The notes beneath the pieces were generated by a model. That model was not told the DNA's origin. It made no database searches and saw nothing but the letters and a program-made list of their open reading frames with translations. The position numbers were made by a program, and so were the translations under genes. Below, in pieces: positions 25,634 through 33,726 of a DNA stretch of 64,000 bases. The DNA lies in assembly GCA_001914195.1 (NCBI GenBank), contig MKYF01000001.1, positions 89,021-153,020 of the forward strand. The letters are read 5' to 3'. How positions within the stretch are numbered: the first letter of the stretch is position 1; every line of letters starts with the position of its first letter. The DNA is from Streptococcus mitis (lineage in GTDB: Bacteria > Bacillota > Bacilli > Lactobacillales > Streptococcaceae).

Positions 25634-27892
25634 ATGTTATCACTACAAGAATTTGTACAAAATCGTTACAATAAAACCATTGCAGAATGTAGCAATGAAG
25701 AGCTTTACCTTGCTCTTCTTAACTACAGCAAGCTTGCAAGCAGCCAAAAACCAGTCAACACTGGTAAAAAGAAAGTTTACTATATCTCAGCTGAGTTCTT
25801 GATTGGTAAACTCTTGTCAAACAACTTGATCAACCTTGGTCTTTACGACGATGTCAAAAAAGAACTTGCGGCTGCAGGTAAAGACTTGATCGAAGTTGAA
25901 GAAGTTGAATTGGAACCATCTCTTGGTAATGGTGGTTTGGGACGTTTGGCTGCCTGCTTTATCGACTCAATTGCGACTCTTGGTTTGAATGGTGACGGTG
26001 TTGGTCTTAACTACCACTTTGGTCTTTTCCAACAAGTTCTTAAAAACAACCAACAAGAAACAATTCCAAATGCATGGTTGACAGAGCAAAACTGGTTGGT
26101 GCGCTCAAGCCGTAGCTACCAAGTACCATTTGCAGACTTTACTTTGACATCAACTCTTTACGATATTGATGTTACTGGTTATGAAACAGCAACTAAAAAC
26201 CGCTTGCGTTTGTTTGACTTGGATTCAGTTGATTCTTCTATTATTAAAGATGGTATCAACTTTGACAAGACAGATATCGCTCGCAACTTGACTCTCTTCC
26301 TTTACCCAGATGATAGTGACCGTCAAGGTGAATTGCTCCGTATCTTCCAACAATACTTCATGGTTTCAAACGGTGCGCAATTGATCATCGACGAAGCAAT
26401 TGAAAAAGGAAGCAACTTGCATGACCTTGCTGACTACGCTGTTGTACAAATCAACGATACTCACCCATCAATGGTTATCCCTGAATTGATCCGTCTTTTG
26501 ACTGCACGTGGTATCGAGCTTGACGAAGCAATCTCAATCGTTCGTAGCATGACTGCTTACACTAACCACACAATCCTTGCTGAAGCCCTTGAAAAATGGC
26601 CTCTTGAATTCTTGCAAGAAGTGGTTCCTCACTTGGTACCAATCATCGAAGAATTGGACCGTCGCGTGAAAGCAGAATACAAAGATCCAGCTGTTCAAAT
26701 TATCGATGAGAGCGGACGTGTTCACATGGCTCACATGGATATCCACTACGGATACAGCGTTAACGGGGTTGCAGCACTTCACACTGAAATCTTGAAAAAT
26801 TCTGAGTTGAAAGCCTTTTACGACCTTTACCCAGAAAAATTCAACAACAAAACAAACGGTATCACTTTCCGTCGTTGGCTCATGCATGCTAACCCAAGAT
26901 TGTCTCACTACTTGGATGAGATTCTTGGAGAAGGTTGGCACCATGAAGCAGATGAGCTTGAAAAACTCTTGTCTTATGAAGACAAAGCAGCTGTCAAAGA
27001 AAAATTGGAAAGCATCAAGGCTCACAACAAACGTAAATTGGCTCGTCACTTGAAAGAACACCAAGGTGTGGAAATCAATCCAAACTCTATCTTTGATATC
27101 CAAATCAAACGTCTTCACGAGTACAAACGCCAACAAATGAACGCTTTGTACGTGATCCACAAATACCTTGACATCAAAGCTGGTAACATCCCTGCTCGCC
27201 CAATCACAATCTTCTTTGGTGGTAAGGCAGCTCCAGCCTATACAATCGCTCAAGACATCATCCACTTAATCCTTTGCATGTCAGAAGTTATTGCTAACGA
27301 TCCAGCAGTAGCTCCACACTTGCAAGTAGTTATGGTTGAAAACTATAACGTTACTGCAGCAAGCTTCCTTATCCCAGCATGTGATATCTCAGAACAAATT
27401 TCACTTGCTTCTAAAGAAGCTTCAGGTACTGGTAACATGAAATTCATGTTGAACGGAGCTTTGACTCTTGGTACTATGGACGGAGCTAACGTGGAAATCG
27501 CTGAGTTGGTTGGCGACGAAAATATCTACATCTTTGGTGAAGATTCAGAAACTGTTATCGACCTTTACGCAAAAGCAGCTTACAAATCAAGCGAATTCTA
27601 CGCTCGTAAAGCTATCAAACCATTGGTTGACTTCATCGTTAGCGATGCAGTTCTTGCAGCTGGAAACAAAGAGCGCTTGGAACGTCTTTACAATGAATTG
27701 ATCAACAAAGACTGGTTCATGACTCTTCTTGACTTGGAAGACTACATCAAAGTCAAAGAGCAAATGTTGGCTGACTACGAAGACCGTGACGCATGGTTGG
27801 ACAAAGTTATCGTTAACATTTCTAAAGCAGGATTCTTCTCATCTGACCGTACAATCGCTCAGTATAACGAAGATATCTGGCACTTGAACTAA
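25634..27892 (+). CDS. malP: Maltodextrin (glycogen) phosphorylase
   Basis: A 752-residue GT35 phosphorylase that releases glucose-1-phosphate from maltodextrins. GNGGLGRLAACFIDS and the pyridoxal-phosphate site EASGTGNMKFMLNGA (Lys) are intact. It lies 25 bp after malQ in the same operon, with a caggaga Shine-Dalgarno. Its stop codon forms the first base of BOX element 4. Confidence 0.97.
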   Translation: MLSLQEFVQNRYNKTIAECSNEELYLALLNYSKLASSQKPVNTGKKKVYYISAEFLIGKLLSNNLINLGLYDDVKKELAAAGKDLIEVEEVELEPSLGNGGLGRLAACFIDSIATLGLNGDGVGLNYHFGLFQQVLKNNQQETIPNAWLTEQNWLVRSSRSYQVPFADFTLTSTLYDIDVTGYETATKNRLRLFDLDSVDSSIIKDGINFDKTDIARNLTLFLYPDDSDRQGELLRIFQQYFMVSNGAQLIIDEAIEKGSNLHDLADYAVVQINDTHPSMVIPELIRLLTARGIELDEAISIVRSMTAYTNHTILAEALEKWPLEFLQEVVPHLVPIIEELDRRVKAEYKDPAVQIIDESGRVHMAHMDIHYGYSVNGVAALHTEILKNSELKAFYDLYPEKFNNKTNGITFRRWLMHANPRLSHYLDEILGEGWHHEADELEKLLSYEDKAAVKEKLESIKAHNKRKLARHLKEHQGVEINPNSIFDIQIKRLHEYKRQQMNALYVIHKYLDIKAGNIPARPITIFFGGKAAPAYTIAQDIIHLILCMSEVIANDPAVAPHLQVVMVENYNVTAASFLIPACDISEQISLASKEASGTGNMKFMLNGALTLGTMDGANVEIAELVGDENIYIFGEDSETVIDLYAKAAYKSSEFYARKAIKPLVDFIVSDAVLAAGNKERLERLYNELINKDWFMTLLDLEDYIKVKEQMLADYEDRDAWLDKVIVNISKAGFFSSDRTIAQYNEDIWHLN

Positions 27893-28041
27893 TACTCTTC
27901 GAAAATCTCTTCAAACCACGTCAGCGTTGCCTTGCCGTATTACGGTTACTGACTTCGTCAGTTCTATCCACAACCTCAAAACAGTGTTTTGAGCAACCTG
28001 CGGCTAGCTTCCTAGTTTGCTCTTTGATTTTCATTGAGTAT
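27892..28041 (+). repeat. BOX element 4 (boxA-B-C, forward)
   Basis: From atactcttcgaaaatctc to ttttcattgagtat, 150 bp. The insertion abuts the malP stop codon (tAATACTC). Confidence 0.92.
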
Positions 28042-28071
28042 AAGATACAAATTCATACTAATACATTTTGT

Positions 28072-28105
28072 AAAAAAGCGAGTTTCGATTGAAATTCGCT
28101 TTTTT
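28072..28105 (+). terminator. Terminator of malQP, after the BOX element
   Basis: The arms aaaaaagcga and tcgctttttt with a T-run. Between this and 28276 there is no gene; an imperfect inverted repeat (aagcata... at 28149, ...tatgctt at 28189) of unknown role lies there. Confidence 0.8.
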
Positions 28106-28276
28106 AAATGCTGTGGATTTGGGTCAATCTTGTCTTAAAAGAAGAGAAAGCATAGACGTATTGAAGGTTTAACACTCTCTTTCAACCTTATGCTTCTTTG
28201 CAGTTGTTTATCTCATATTTCTTGTATTCGCTTACATAAAGTATTATAATATGATTGTAGGAAAGAAGGTGTTTTT

Positions 28277-28483
28277 ATGTGGAAAAAATATTTTTCAAAA
28301 TATAAATGGACGGATTTATTTTGGATACTATTTGTTATTTTGACCTGCCTCTATATAGGTAACCACGATTTACTTCCTCTCAATCATCAAGAATTCTCTT
28401 TTCGTGGTAGCGTTTGGGGTCTGGTACTGGCCTTATATCACTTATTGTTCATTGATAAGTTTGTAATATCGAATCGAAAATAA
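28277..28483 (+). CDS. Small membrane protein (68 aa)
   Basis: Not recognised. Two hydrophobic segments (DLFWILFVILTCLYIG and SVWGLVLALYHLLFI) with a basic start. An aagaaggtg Shine-Dalgarno precedes the ATG. It pairs with another small membrane gene 31 bp downstream. Confidence 0.55.
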   Translation: MWKKYFSKYKWTDLFWILFVILTCLYIGNHDLLPLNHQEFSFRGSVWGLVLALYHLLFIDKFVISNRK

Positions 28484-28514
28484 AGATTAGAACTATGCTT
28501 GACTGCCTACTTTT

Positions 28515-28709
28515 ATGATTGATTTTGGAGGGAAGATTTTGTCTCTGTTATTTATTATTTTAAATTTATCTATTTTGTACAAGATCTATTCTTTGAGGCG
28601 GGAGAAATCGAAATACTTGATTTATACGGCCTATATCATATTTGGGGTAAATGTACTATATGGTATTCAATGGTTATTAAAAGAGCTGGTTTCAAAGATT
28701 TCCACTTAA
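28515..28709 (+). CDS. Small membrane protein (64 aa or shorter)
   Basis: Not recognised. Two hydrophobic segments (LSLLFIILNLSILYKIYSL and LIYTAYIIFGVNVLYGI). The ATG at 28515 has no Shine-Dalgarno, while the in-frame TTG at 28539 sits 6 bases after ggaggg, so the true start may be 28539 (56 aa). Confidence 0.5.
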   Translation: MIDFGGKILSLLFIILNLSILYKIYSLRREKSKYLIYTAYIIFGVNVLYGIQWLLKELVSKIST

Positions 28710-28729
28710 TGTGTATAGAAACTATAACA

Positions 28730-28776
28730 AAACGCATAAGATTAAGGTTTTTGAGTACCTGTTCTTATGCGTTTTT
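28730..28776 (+). terminator. Terminator after the small membrane genes
   Basis: The arms aaacgcataag and cttatgcgttt are perfect with a loop of about 22 nt, followed by a T-run. Confidence 0.7.
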
Positions 28777-28824
28777 GTAATATTGAAGATTTTCGGTAAG
28801 TTTTATACCTTTGGGAAGTCTAGT

Positions 28825-29673
28825 TTAGAATGCTCTCCCAACCAGAATCTCTGCTTCGATGGTAATCTCTGTCAAGTCGCTCCAGTCAATCTTAGTCTGG
28901 TCGATGTGAAAGAGTAGGGGCGTCATGCTGAGTAGGGCTTGGAGCTGATCTGCTGTGATAGTCTTAGTCAGAGAGGCAGTTTGACTTGATAGGATGGTAA
29001 AGTGTTCTTGGAAATGATTTTTGATATCTTGGTTGGAATAGTCCTTGTTTGTCAGCTGGTCTTGTACCTTCTGACGGATTTCCTTGAGGTGATTTTTAGT
29101 TGGAATAACCTTTATCAAGATACCGTCTTTGGATAAAACGCGACGAAATTCTCCATAGTTGGCAGGGGAAAAGATATCAAGTAAGATATCCATGCTGGCG
29201 TCTTTTATAGGAAGACGAGCTAGGTCGCCAACGAACCAATTGACTGCCCAGTTGGGTTCGCTCTTGGCAGCGATTTGGACAGAATCTTTGGAGATGTCGA
29301 AGGCATAGAAGGTTTTGTCAGGATGACTTTCTTGAAGTTTGCGAGAATAGAATCCTTCGCCACAACCGATATCTAAAATTGTTTTGGCATTTTTTGAGTT
29401 TGAAAGTAAATCAGAGACGACCTCTAGAATAGCCTGATAAAAGCCGGCTTCTAGGATTTGTTGACGGTTTTGAAAGTTTTCCTTGTCGTAGTTAGCAGAT
29501 TGCTTGATTTGAGGGGCTAGATTGACATAGCCGAATTTCGCCAGGTCAAAAGAATGACGATTGCAGCACTTGAGACTGCTCTCTAGCAGAGTCAGATTTT
29601 CTTGACAGATAGGACAGGCAAAGGCAGTCGCAGAAGCAAAACGCTGAAGTTTGGGTTTGAGATTTGTATTCAT
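28825..29673 (-). CDS. rlmA: 23S rRNA (guanine-N1)-methyltransferase RlmA
   Basis: A 282-residue SAM-dependent methyltransferase. The N-terminal zinc site (CPICQENL... CCNRHSFD) and SAM motif (ILDIGCGEGFYSRKL) are those of RlmA. The Gram-positive form RlmA(II) methylates G748 in 23S rRNA helix 35, which affects tylosin/telithromycin action in pneumococcus. The Shine-Dalgarno is poor. Gram-positive specificity is inferred from taxonomy. Confidence 0.85.
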   Translation of the reverse strand: MNTNLKPKLQRFASATAFACPICQENLTLLESSLKCCNRHSFDLAKFGYVNLAPQIKQSANYDKENFQNRQQILEAGFYQAILEVVSDLLSNSKNAKTILDIGCGEGFYSRKLQESHPDKTFYAFDISKDSVQIAAKSEPNWAVNWFVGDLARLPIKDASMDILLDIFSPANYGEFRRVLSKDGILIKVIPTKNHLKEIRQKVQDQLTNKDYSNQDIKNHFQEHFTILSSQTASLTKTITADQLQALLSMTPLLFHIDQTKIDWSDLTEITIEAEILVGRAF

Positions 29674-29737
29674 AGTTTAAGTGTATCAAAAGAGGCAAAT
29701 GAAAGCAACTTTAGGAATAAGTAGATGGGAGATTCAC

Positions 29738-29833
29738 GAAAATCAAATTCAAACCACGTCAACGTCGCCTTGCCGTACTCAAGTACAGCCTGCGGCTAGT
29801 TTCCTAGTTTGCTCTTTGATTTTCATTGAGTAT
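29738..29833 (+). repeat. BOX element 5 (short, boxA-boxC only)
   Basis: From cgaaaatcaaattcaaac to ttttcattgagtat, 96 bp; boxB is missing and the boxA edge is decayed. It precedes the promoter of the next gene. Confidence 0.85.
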
Positions 29834-29857
29834 AATTCTCCAATTTGTAAAATGAAA

Positions 29858-29886
29858 TTGCTTTTATATCTAAATTGCTATATAAT
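29858..29886 (+). promoter_or_regulatory. Promoter of the small protein / P-type ATPase pair
   Basis: -35 TTGCTT (29858-29863) and -10 TATAAT (29881-29886), 17 bp apart. The 5' leader is very short before aaggagg. Confidence 0.7.
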
Positions 29887-29907
29887 AATGATAAGGAGGA
29901 AATAAGT

Positions 29908-30186
29908 ATGTTAAAAGAAGTATTAACCGTCGCAAAAGTTGCGAAAAAATCATCACTCTTTTTGGGTGGTGTCGCATTTGGTACCCTTGGTTTGAAAATC
30001 TTGGCAAGTAAGGAAGCTAAAAAAGGTTATTCTAAAGCTTTGGCTAAGGCTTACAAGTTGAAAGATGGGCTAGATGCATCTGTTTCTGTTGTGAAACAAC
30101 ATGGAGACGATGTTTTGCAAGATGCCAAATATTTGTACGAGCAAGAGAAAAAAGAAGAGCAATTAGATAGCCTTATAGGAGAATAA
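29908..30186 (+). CDS. Small protein (92 aa) coupled to a P-type ATPase
   Basis: One hydrophobic, Gly-containing N-terminal segment (SSLFLGGVAFGTLGLKILAS) and a Lys-rich helical remainder. I think it belongs to the DUF6110 family found beside such ATPases, but I am not certain. The start is set by aaggagg at 29894-29900 rather than the upstream in-frame codons. It ends one base before the ATPase start. Confidence 0.7.
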   Translation: MLKEVLTVAKVAKKSSLFLGGVAFGTLGLKILASKEAKKGYSKALAKAYKLKDGLDASVSVVKQHGDDVLQDAKYLYEQEKKEEQLDSLIGE

Positions 30187-30187
30187 T

Positions 30188-32251
30188 ATGTCTTTTAAAG
30201 TGCTACATAGAGGATACCAACATATCCGACTATCATCTTCTTTTTCACTCACCTTGGATATTCAAGACTATCTTCGTTCCTTGGCGAGAGATGAAAAGGG
30301 GATTGAGTCTATCCAGTTTTACATGGATCAACAGCACTTTACTCTACGCATAAAAGAAGGCTTTTCTGTATTAGATAATGCAGAAGCCTTTTTAAAAAGA
30401 ATTGATAAAGGGAAAGTTTCTGAGTTGATGACTCTTCCCATTCGTAGAGAAGAGAGTGCTTATTCTATTGTTTCAGGTGCAGCGATTAAGCGTATACTTT
30501 TTCGTAGTTTTGTGCCGTATCCTATTCGTTATATATGGACTTGTTATCAGGCTTTGGGTTATATTAGAGAAGCCTATCAAACACTAGCGCGTAAGGAACT
30601 AACGATGGAGGTCTTGGACTGTTCGGCGATTTTATTGTCCTTGTTTATGAACCAATCCAAGACGGCTAGCAATATCATGTTTATGCTTGATTTGGGGAAT
30701 CATTTAGATCAGTGGTCCTTGAAAAAAACTGCAACAGATTTAGAACAAAGCCTTCTTGCAAAAGAGAGCGACGTATTCTTAGTACAGGGGGATACGATTG
30801 TTAGTATCAAGAGTTCCGATGTTCAAATAGGAGATGTTTTGGTCCTATCTCAAGGAAATGAAATTCTGTTTGATGGACAAGTAGTTTCAGGTTTAGGTAT
30901 GGTCAACGAAAGTTCCTTGACGGGAGAGAGTTTTCCAGTTGAAAAAAGAGAGTCTGATTTGGTTTGTGCAAATACAGTATTAGAAACTGGAGAGTTGCGC
31001 ATTCGTGTAACTGATAATCAGATGAACAGCCGGATTTTACAACTGATTGAGTTAATGAAGAAATCTGAAGAAAACAAGAAAACGAAACAACGCTATTTCA
31101 TCAAGATGGCGGACAAGGTCGTCAAATATAATTTCTTGGGGGCTGGGTTGACTTACCTATTAACAGGCTCTTTTTCTAAGGCTATTTCTTTTCTATTAGT
31201 CGATTTCTCCTGTGCTTTGAAAATCTCTACTCCTGTAGCTTATTTAACAGCTATCAAGGAGGGTTTGAATCGTGAAATGGTGATTAAGGATGGGGATGTT
31301 CTGGAGAAATATCTGGAAGTTGATACTTTCTTGTTTGATAAGACGGGAACAATCACAACTAGCTATCCGATAGTTGAAAAGGTGTTACCTTTTGGGGACT
31401 ATAGTGAGGAAGATATTCTCAGAATCAGTGCCTGTCTTGAGGAACACATTTATCATCCTATTGCTAATGCCATCGTCAAGCAAGCTGAGATAGAGGGAAT
31501 TGAACATGAGGAAATGCATGGGAAACTCCAATATATCGCAAGCAAGGGGATTAAATCTCATATAGATGGGCAACCAGTTCTTATTGGGAATTATGTTTTG
31601 ATGCAGGATGAGCAGATTCATATCAGTTCAGAACAAAATGCTTTAATTGAAGAGTACAAGAGTCACTATAATCTCTTATTCTTGGCTTATCAGAATGAAT
31701 TGATTGGAATGTTCTGCATTCATACTCCTTTGAGAAAAGAAGCCAAAGCAGCCTTGGAGAAACTTAAGGCACAAGGGAAAAAATTGATTCTGGCAACAGG
31801 GGACACCTTGGTTAGAACAGAGGAATTAGTCAAAGATTTGCCCTTTGATCAGGTCTATACAGACTTGAAACCTGATGGGAAATTTGAGTTAGTAGAGGAA
31901 CTGCAGAAAGCAGGTCACACTATTTTGATGGTTGGAGATGGATTGAATGACTCAGCGGCTCTAACCCTATCAGATATCGGTGTGGTGATGAATGAGAGTG
32001 CAGATATTTCTAAGCAGATGAGCGATATCTTATTGTTAGATAATCGCTTGGATTTCTTCCAAGAGTTGGATTGGCTATCATCATCTTTGCAAACCCTCAT
32101 CAAGAAGAATATTCAAGATACCGTTGTCGTAAATAGTAGCTTGATTGGCTTTGGCTTATTTAATTGGCTCAGTCCTTCAAATCTCTCTATCTTACATAAT
32201 CTAACAACCTTGCGCATTGTACTGCGTAGCCTGTCTATTAAAAATAGATAG
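30188..32251 (+). CDS. P1B-like cation-transporting P-type ATPase
   Basis: A 687-residue heavy-metal-type ATPase. An N-terminal HMA2-like region lacks CxxC; TGES, the phosphorylation site DKTGT (Asp at about 384) and the GDGLNDSAAL hinge are intact. The helix motif that is CPC or SPC in classical P1B pumps reads FSCALKISTP here (about residue 340). The transported ion cannot be predicted from that. It is co-transcribed with the small gene just before it and ends at a bidirectional terminator. Confidence 0.85.
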   Translation: MSFKVLHRGYQHIRLSSSFSLTLDIQDYLRSLARDEKGIESIQFYMDQQHFTLRIKEGFSVLDNAEAFLKRIDKGKVSELMTLPIRREESAYSIVSGAAIKRILFRSFVPYPIRYIWTCYQALGYIREAYQTLARKELTMEVLDCSAILLSLFMNQSKTASNIMFMLDLGNHLDQWSLKKTATDLEQSLLAKESDVFLVQGDTIVSIKSSDVQIGDVLVLSQGNEILFDGQVVSGLGMVNESSLTGESFPVEKRESDLVCANTVLETGELRIRVTDNQMNSRILQLIELMKKSEENKKTKQRYFIKMADKVVKYNFLGAGLTYLLTGSFSKAISFLLVDFSCALKISTPVAYLTAIKEGLNREMVIKDGDVLEKYLEVDTFLFDKTGTITTSYPIVEKVLPFGDYSEEDILRISACLEEHIYHPIANAIVKQAEIEGIEHEEMHGKLQYIASKGIKSHIDGQPVLIGNYVLMQDEQIHISSEQNALIEEYKSHYNLLFLAYQNELIGMFCIHTPLRKEAKAALEKLKAQGKKLILATGDTLVRTEELVKDLPFDQVYTDLKPDGKFELVEELQKAGHTILMVGDGLNDSAALTLSDIGVVMNESADISKQMSDILLLDNRLDFFQELDWLSSSLQTLIKKNIQDTVVVNSSLIGFGLFNWLSPSNLSILHNLTTLRIVLRSLSIKNR

Positions 32252-32269
32252 ATGAGAGTTATTAACAGC

Positions 32270-32308
32270 AAAAAGGAGTTACCTTTCTCGAGGATAACTC
32301 CTTTGTTT
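32270..32308. terminator. Bidirectional terminator between the ATPase gene and tyrS
   Basis: The arms aaaggagtt and aactccttt lie between convergent genes, with A-rich sequence on the left and a T-run on the right. Confidence 0.8.
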
Positions 32309-32328
32309 ATAGATAAATGTTGAATAGT

Positions 32329-33585
32329 TTAGTAAGTCAATACAAAATATTTTTTCTTCCCACGACGGATAACAGTCAGTTCGTTCTCTAACTTATCTGC
32401 GTCACTCAAGACATAGTCAAGGTCTTGGATGCGGTCGCCGTTGACGTAGATAGCTCCGTTTTGGACGTCTTCACGGGCTTGGCGTTTGGAATTCACCACA
32501 CCAGATGACACGAGCAGTTCCACGATATTGTGATTTTCATCTGCTTGAACTTGGTAGTTTGGCACTCCACGAAGTCCTTGTTTGAGCTCTTTGACAGAAA
32601 GGTTTTTGATGTTTCCTGCAAAGAGTTGCTCAGTGATGTTGAGGGCTTCTTTGTAGGCTTCTTCTCCGTGAACAAGTGTAACGACTTCACGAGCCAAGAC
32701 TTTTTGTGCCAAACGTTCGTGTGGCGCTGCTTCAAATTGTTTACGAATGTCTTCAATCTCATCAAGTGACAAGAAAGTAAAAATCTTCAAGAAGCGAACA
32801 GCGTCAGCGTCCATGACATTCATCCAGAATTGGTACATTTCGTATGGAGAAGTCTTTTCAGGATTGAGCCAGACTGCGTTTCCTTCTGATTTACCAAATT
32901 TCTTACCAGTTGCATCGGTAATCAGTGGAACAGTGATAACGTGACCAGTTTTGTCAGCCTTACGACGAAGCAATTCAGTACCAGCTGTCATATTTCCCCA
33001 CTGGTCAGAACCACCGATTTGAAGAGTGACATTATGGTCTTGGTTAAGGACGAAGAAGTCGTACCCCTGCATGATTTGGTAAGCGAACTCAGTGTAAGAA
33101 ATCCCAGTTTCAATCCGTTTTTTCACAGACTCTTTACTCATCATGTAGTTGACAGTGAAGTATTTTCCAATATCACGGAGGAAGTCAATGAAGCTGATGC
33201 TGCCAAACCAGTCGTAGTTGTTGACCATGACAGCTTTATTTTCACCATTTTCAAAGTCAAGAAAACGAGAAAGTTGTCCTTGGATAGACTTGACCCAGCC
33301 ATCTACTGTGTCTTTTGTTTGGAGACTACGCTCAGCATCTTTGAAGGACGGATCTCCGATGAGACCTGTAGCACCGCCAACGAGCGCATAAGGTTTGTGA
33401 CCTGCTAGTTGCAAGCGACGACTTGTCAAGATTGCGACAAGGTGGCCTAGGTGAAGGCTGTCAGCAGTTGGATCGTAGCCAGTATAATAAGAAACTTGAC
33501 CTTCTTCTAGGGCTTTACGCAAAGCTTCTTCATCAGTCGTTTGAAATATCAAACCACGCTCTTTTAGCTCATCAAAAATGTGCAT
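32329..33585 (-). CDS. tyrS: Tyrosyl-tRNA synthetase
   Basis: A 418-residue class I synthetase. The HIGH-type motif is HLGH (YDPTADSLHLGHL), the KMSKS-type motif is KFGKS, and a C-terminal S4 RNA-binding domain follows. It charges tRNA-Tyr. An aaaaaggaga Shine-Dalgarno precedes the start; the 130-bp gap to the divergent pbp1b leaves no room for a T-box. Confidence 0.98.
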   Translation of the reverse strand: MHIFDELKERGLIFQTTDEEALRKALEEGQVSYYTGYDPTADSLHLGHLVAILTSRRLQLAGHKPYALVGGATGLIGDPSFKDAERSLQTKDTVDGWVKSIQGQLSRFLDFENGENKAVMVNNYDWFGSISFIDFLRDIGKYFTVNYMMSKESVKKRIETGISYTEFAYQIMQGYDFFVLNQDHNVTLQIGGSDQWGNMTAGTELLRRKADKTGHVITVPLITDATGKKFGKSEGNAVWLNPEKTSPYEMYQFWMNVMDADAVRFLKIFTFLSLDEIEDIRKQFEAAPHERLAQKVLAREVVTLVHGEEAYKEALNITEQLFAGNIKNLSVKELKQGLRGVPNYQVQADENHNIVELLVSSGVVNSKRQAREDVQNGAIYVNGDRIQDLDYVLSDADKLENELTVIRRGKKKYFVLTY

Positions 33586-33680
33586 GTGTCTTTTCTCCTT
33601 TTTAAAATTATTGTTTCTACCTATTGTATCACAAACTTGGGCGATAGCCTAGCAGAATAGGGAAGAAAGTGGCTATTTTA

Positions 33681-33707
33681 TTGAAAGTTTCCCTTTTGTG
33701 GTATAAT
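33681..33707 (+). promoter_or_regulatory. Promoter of pbp1b
   Basis: -35 TTGAAA (33681-33686) and TATAAT (33702-33707) with TG one base upstream (extended -10); spacing 15 bp. Confidence 0.6.
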
Positions 33708-33726
33708 AGATAGAGTGAGGAAATCC

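Noticed and set aside
33586..33726. T-box leaders before tyrS, hisS, aspS, argS or gltX
   Set aside because: The leaders are too short and no T-box sequence or specifier hairpin was seen.
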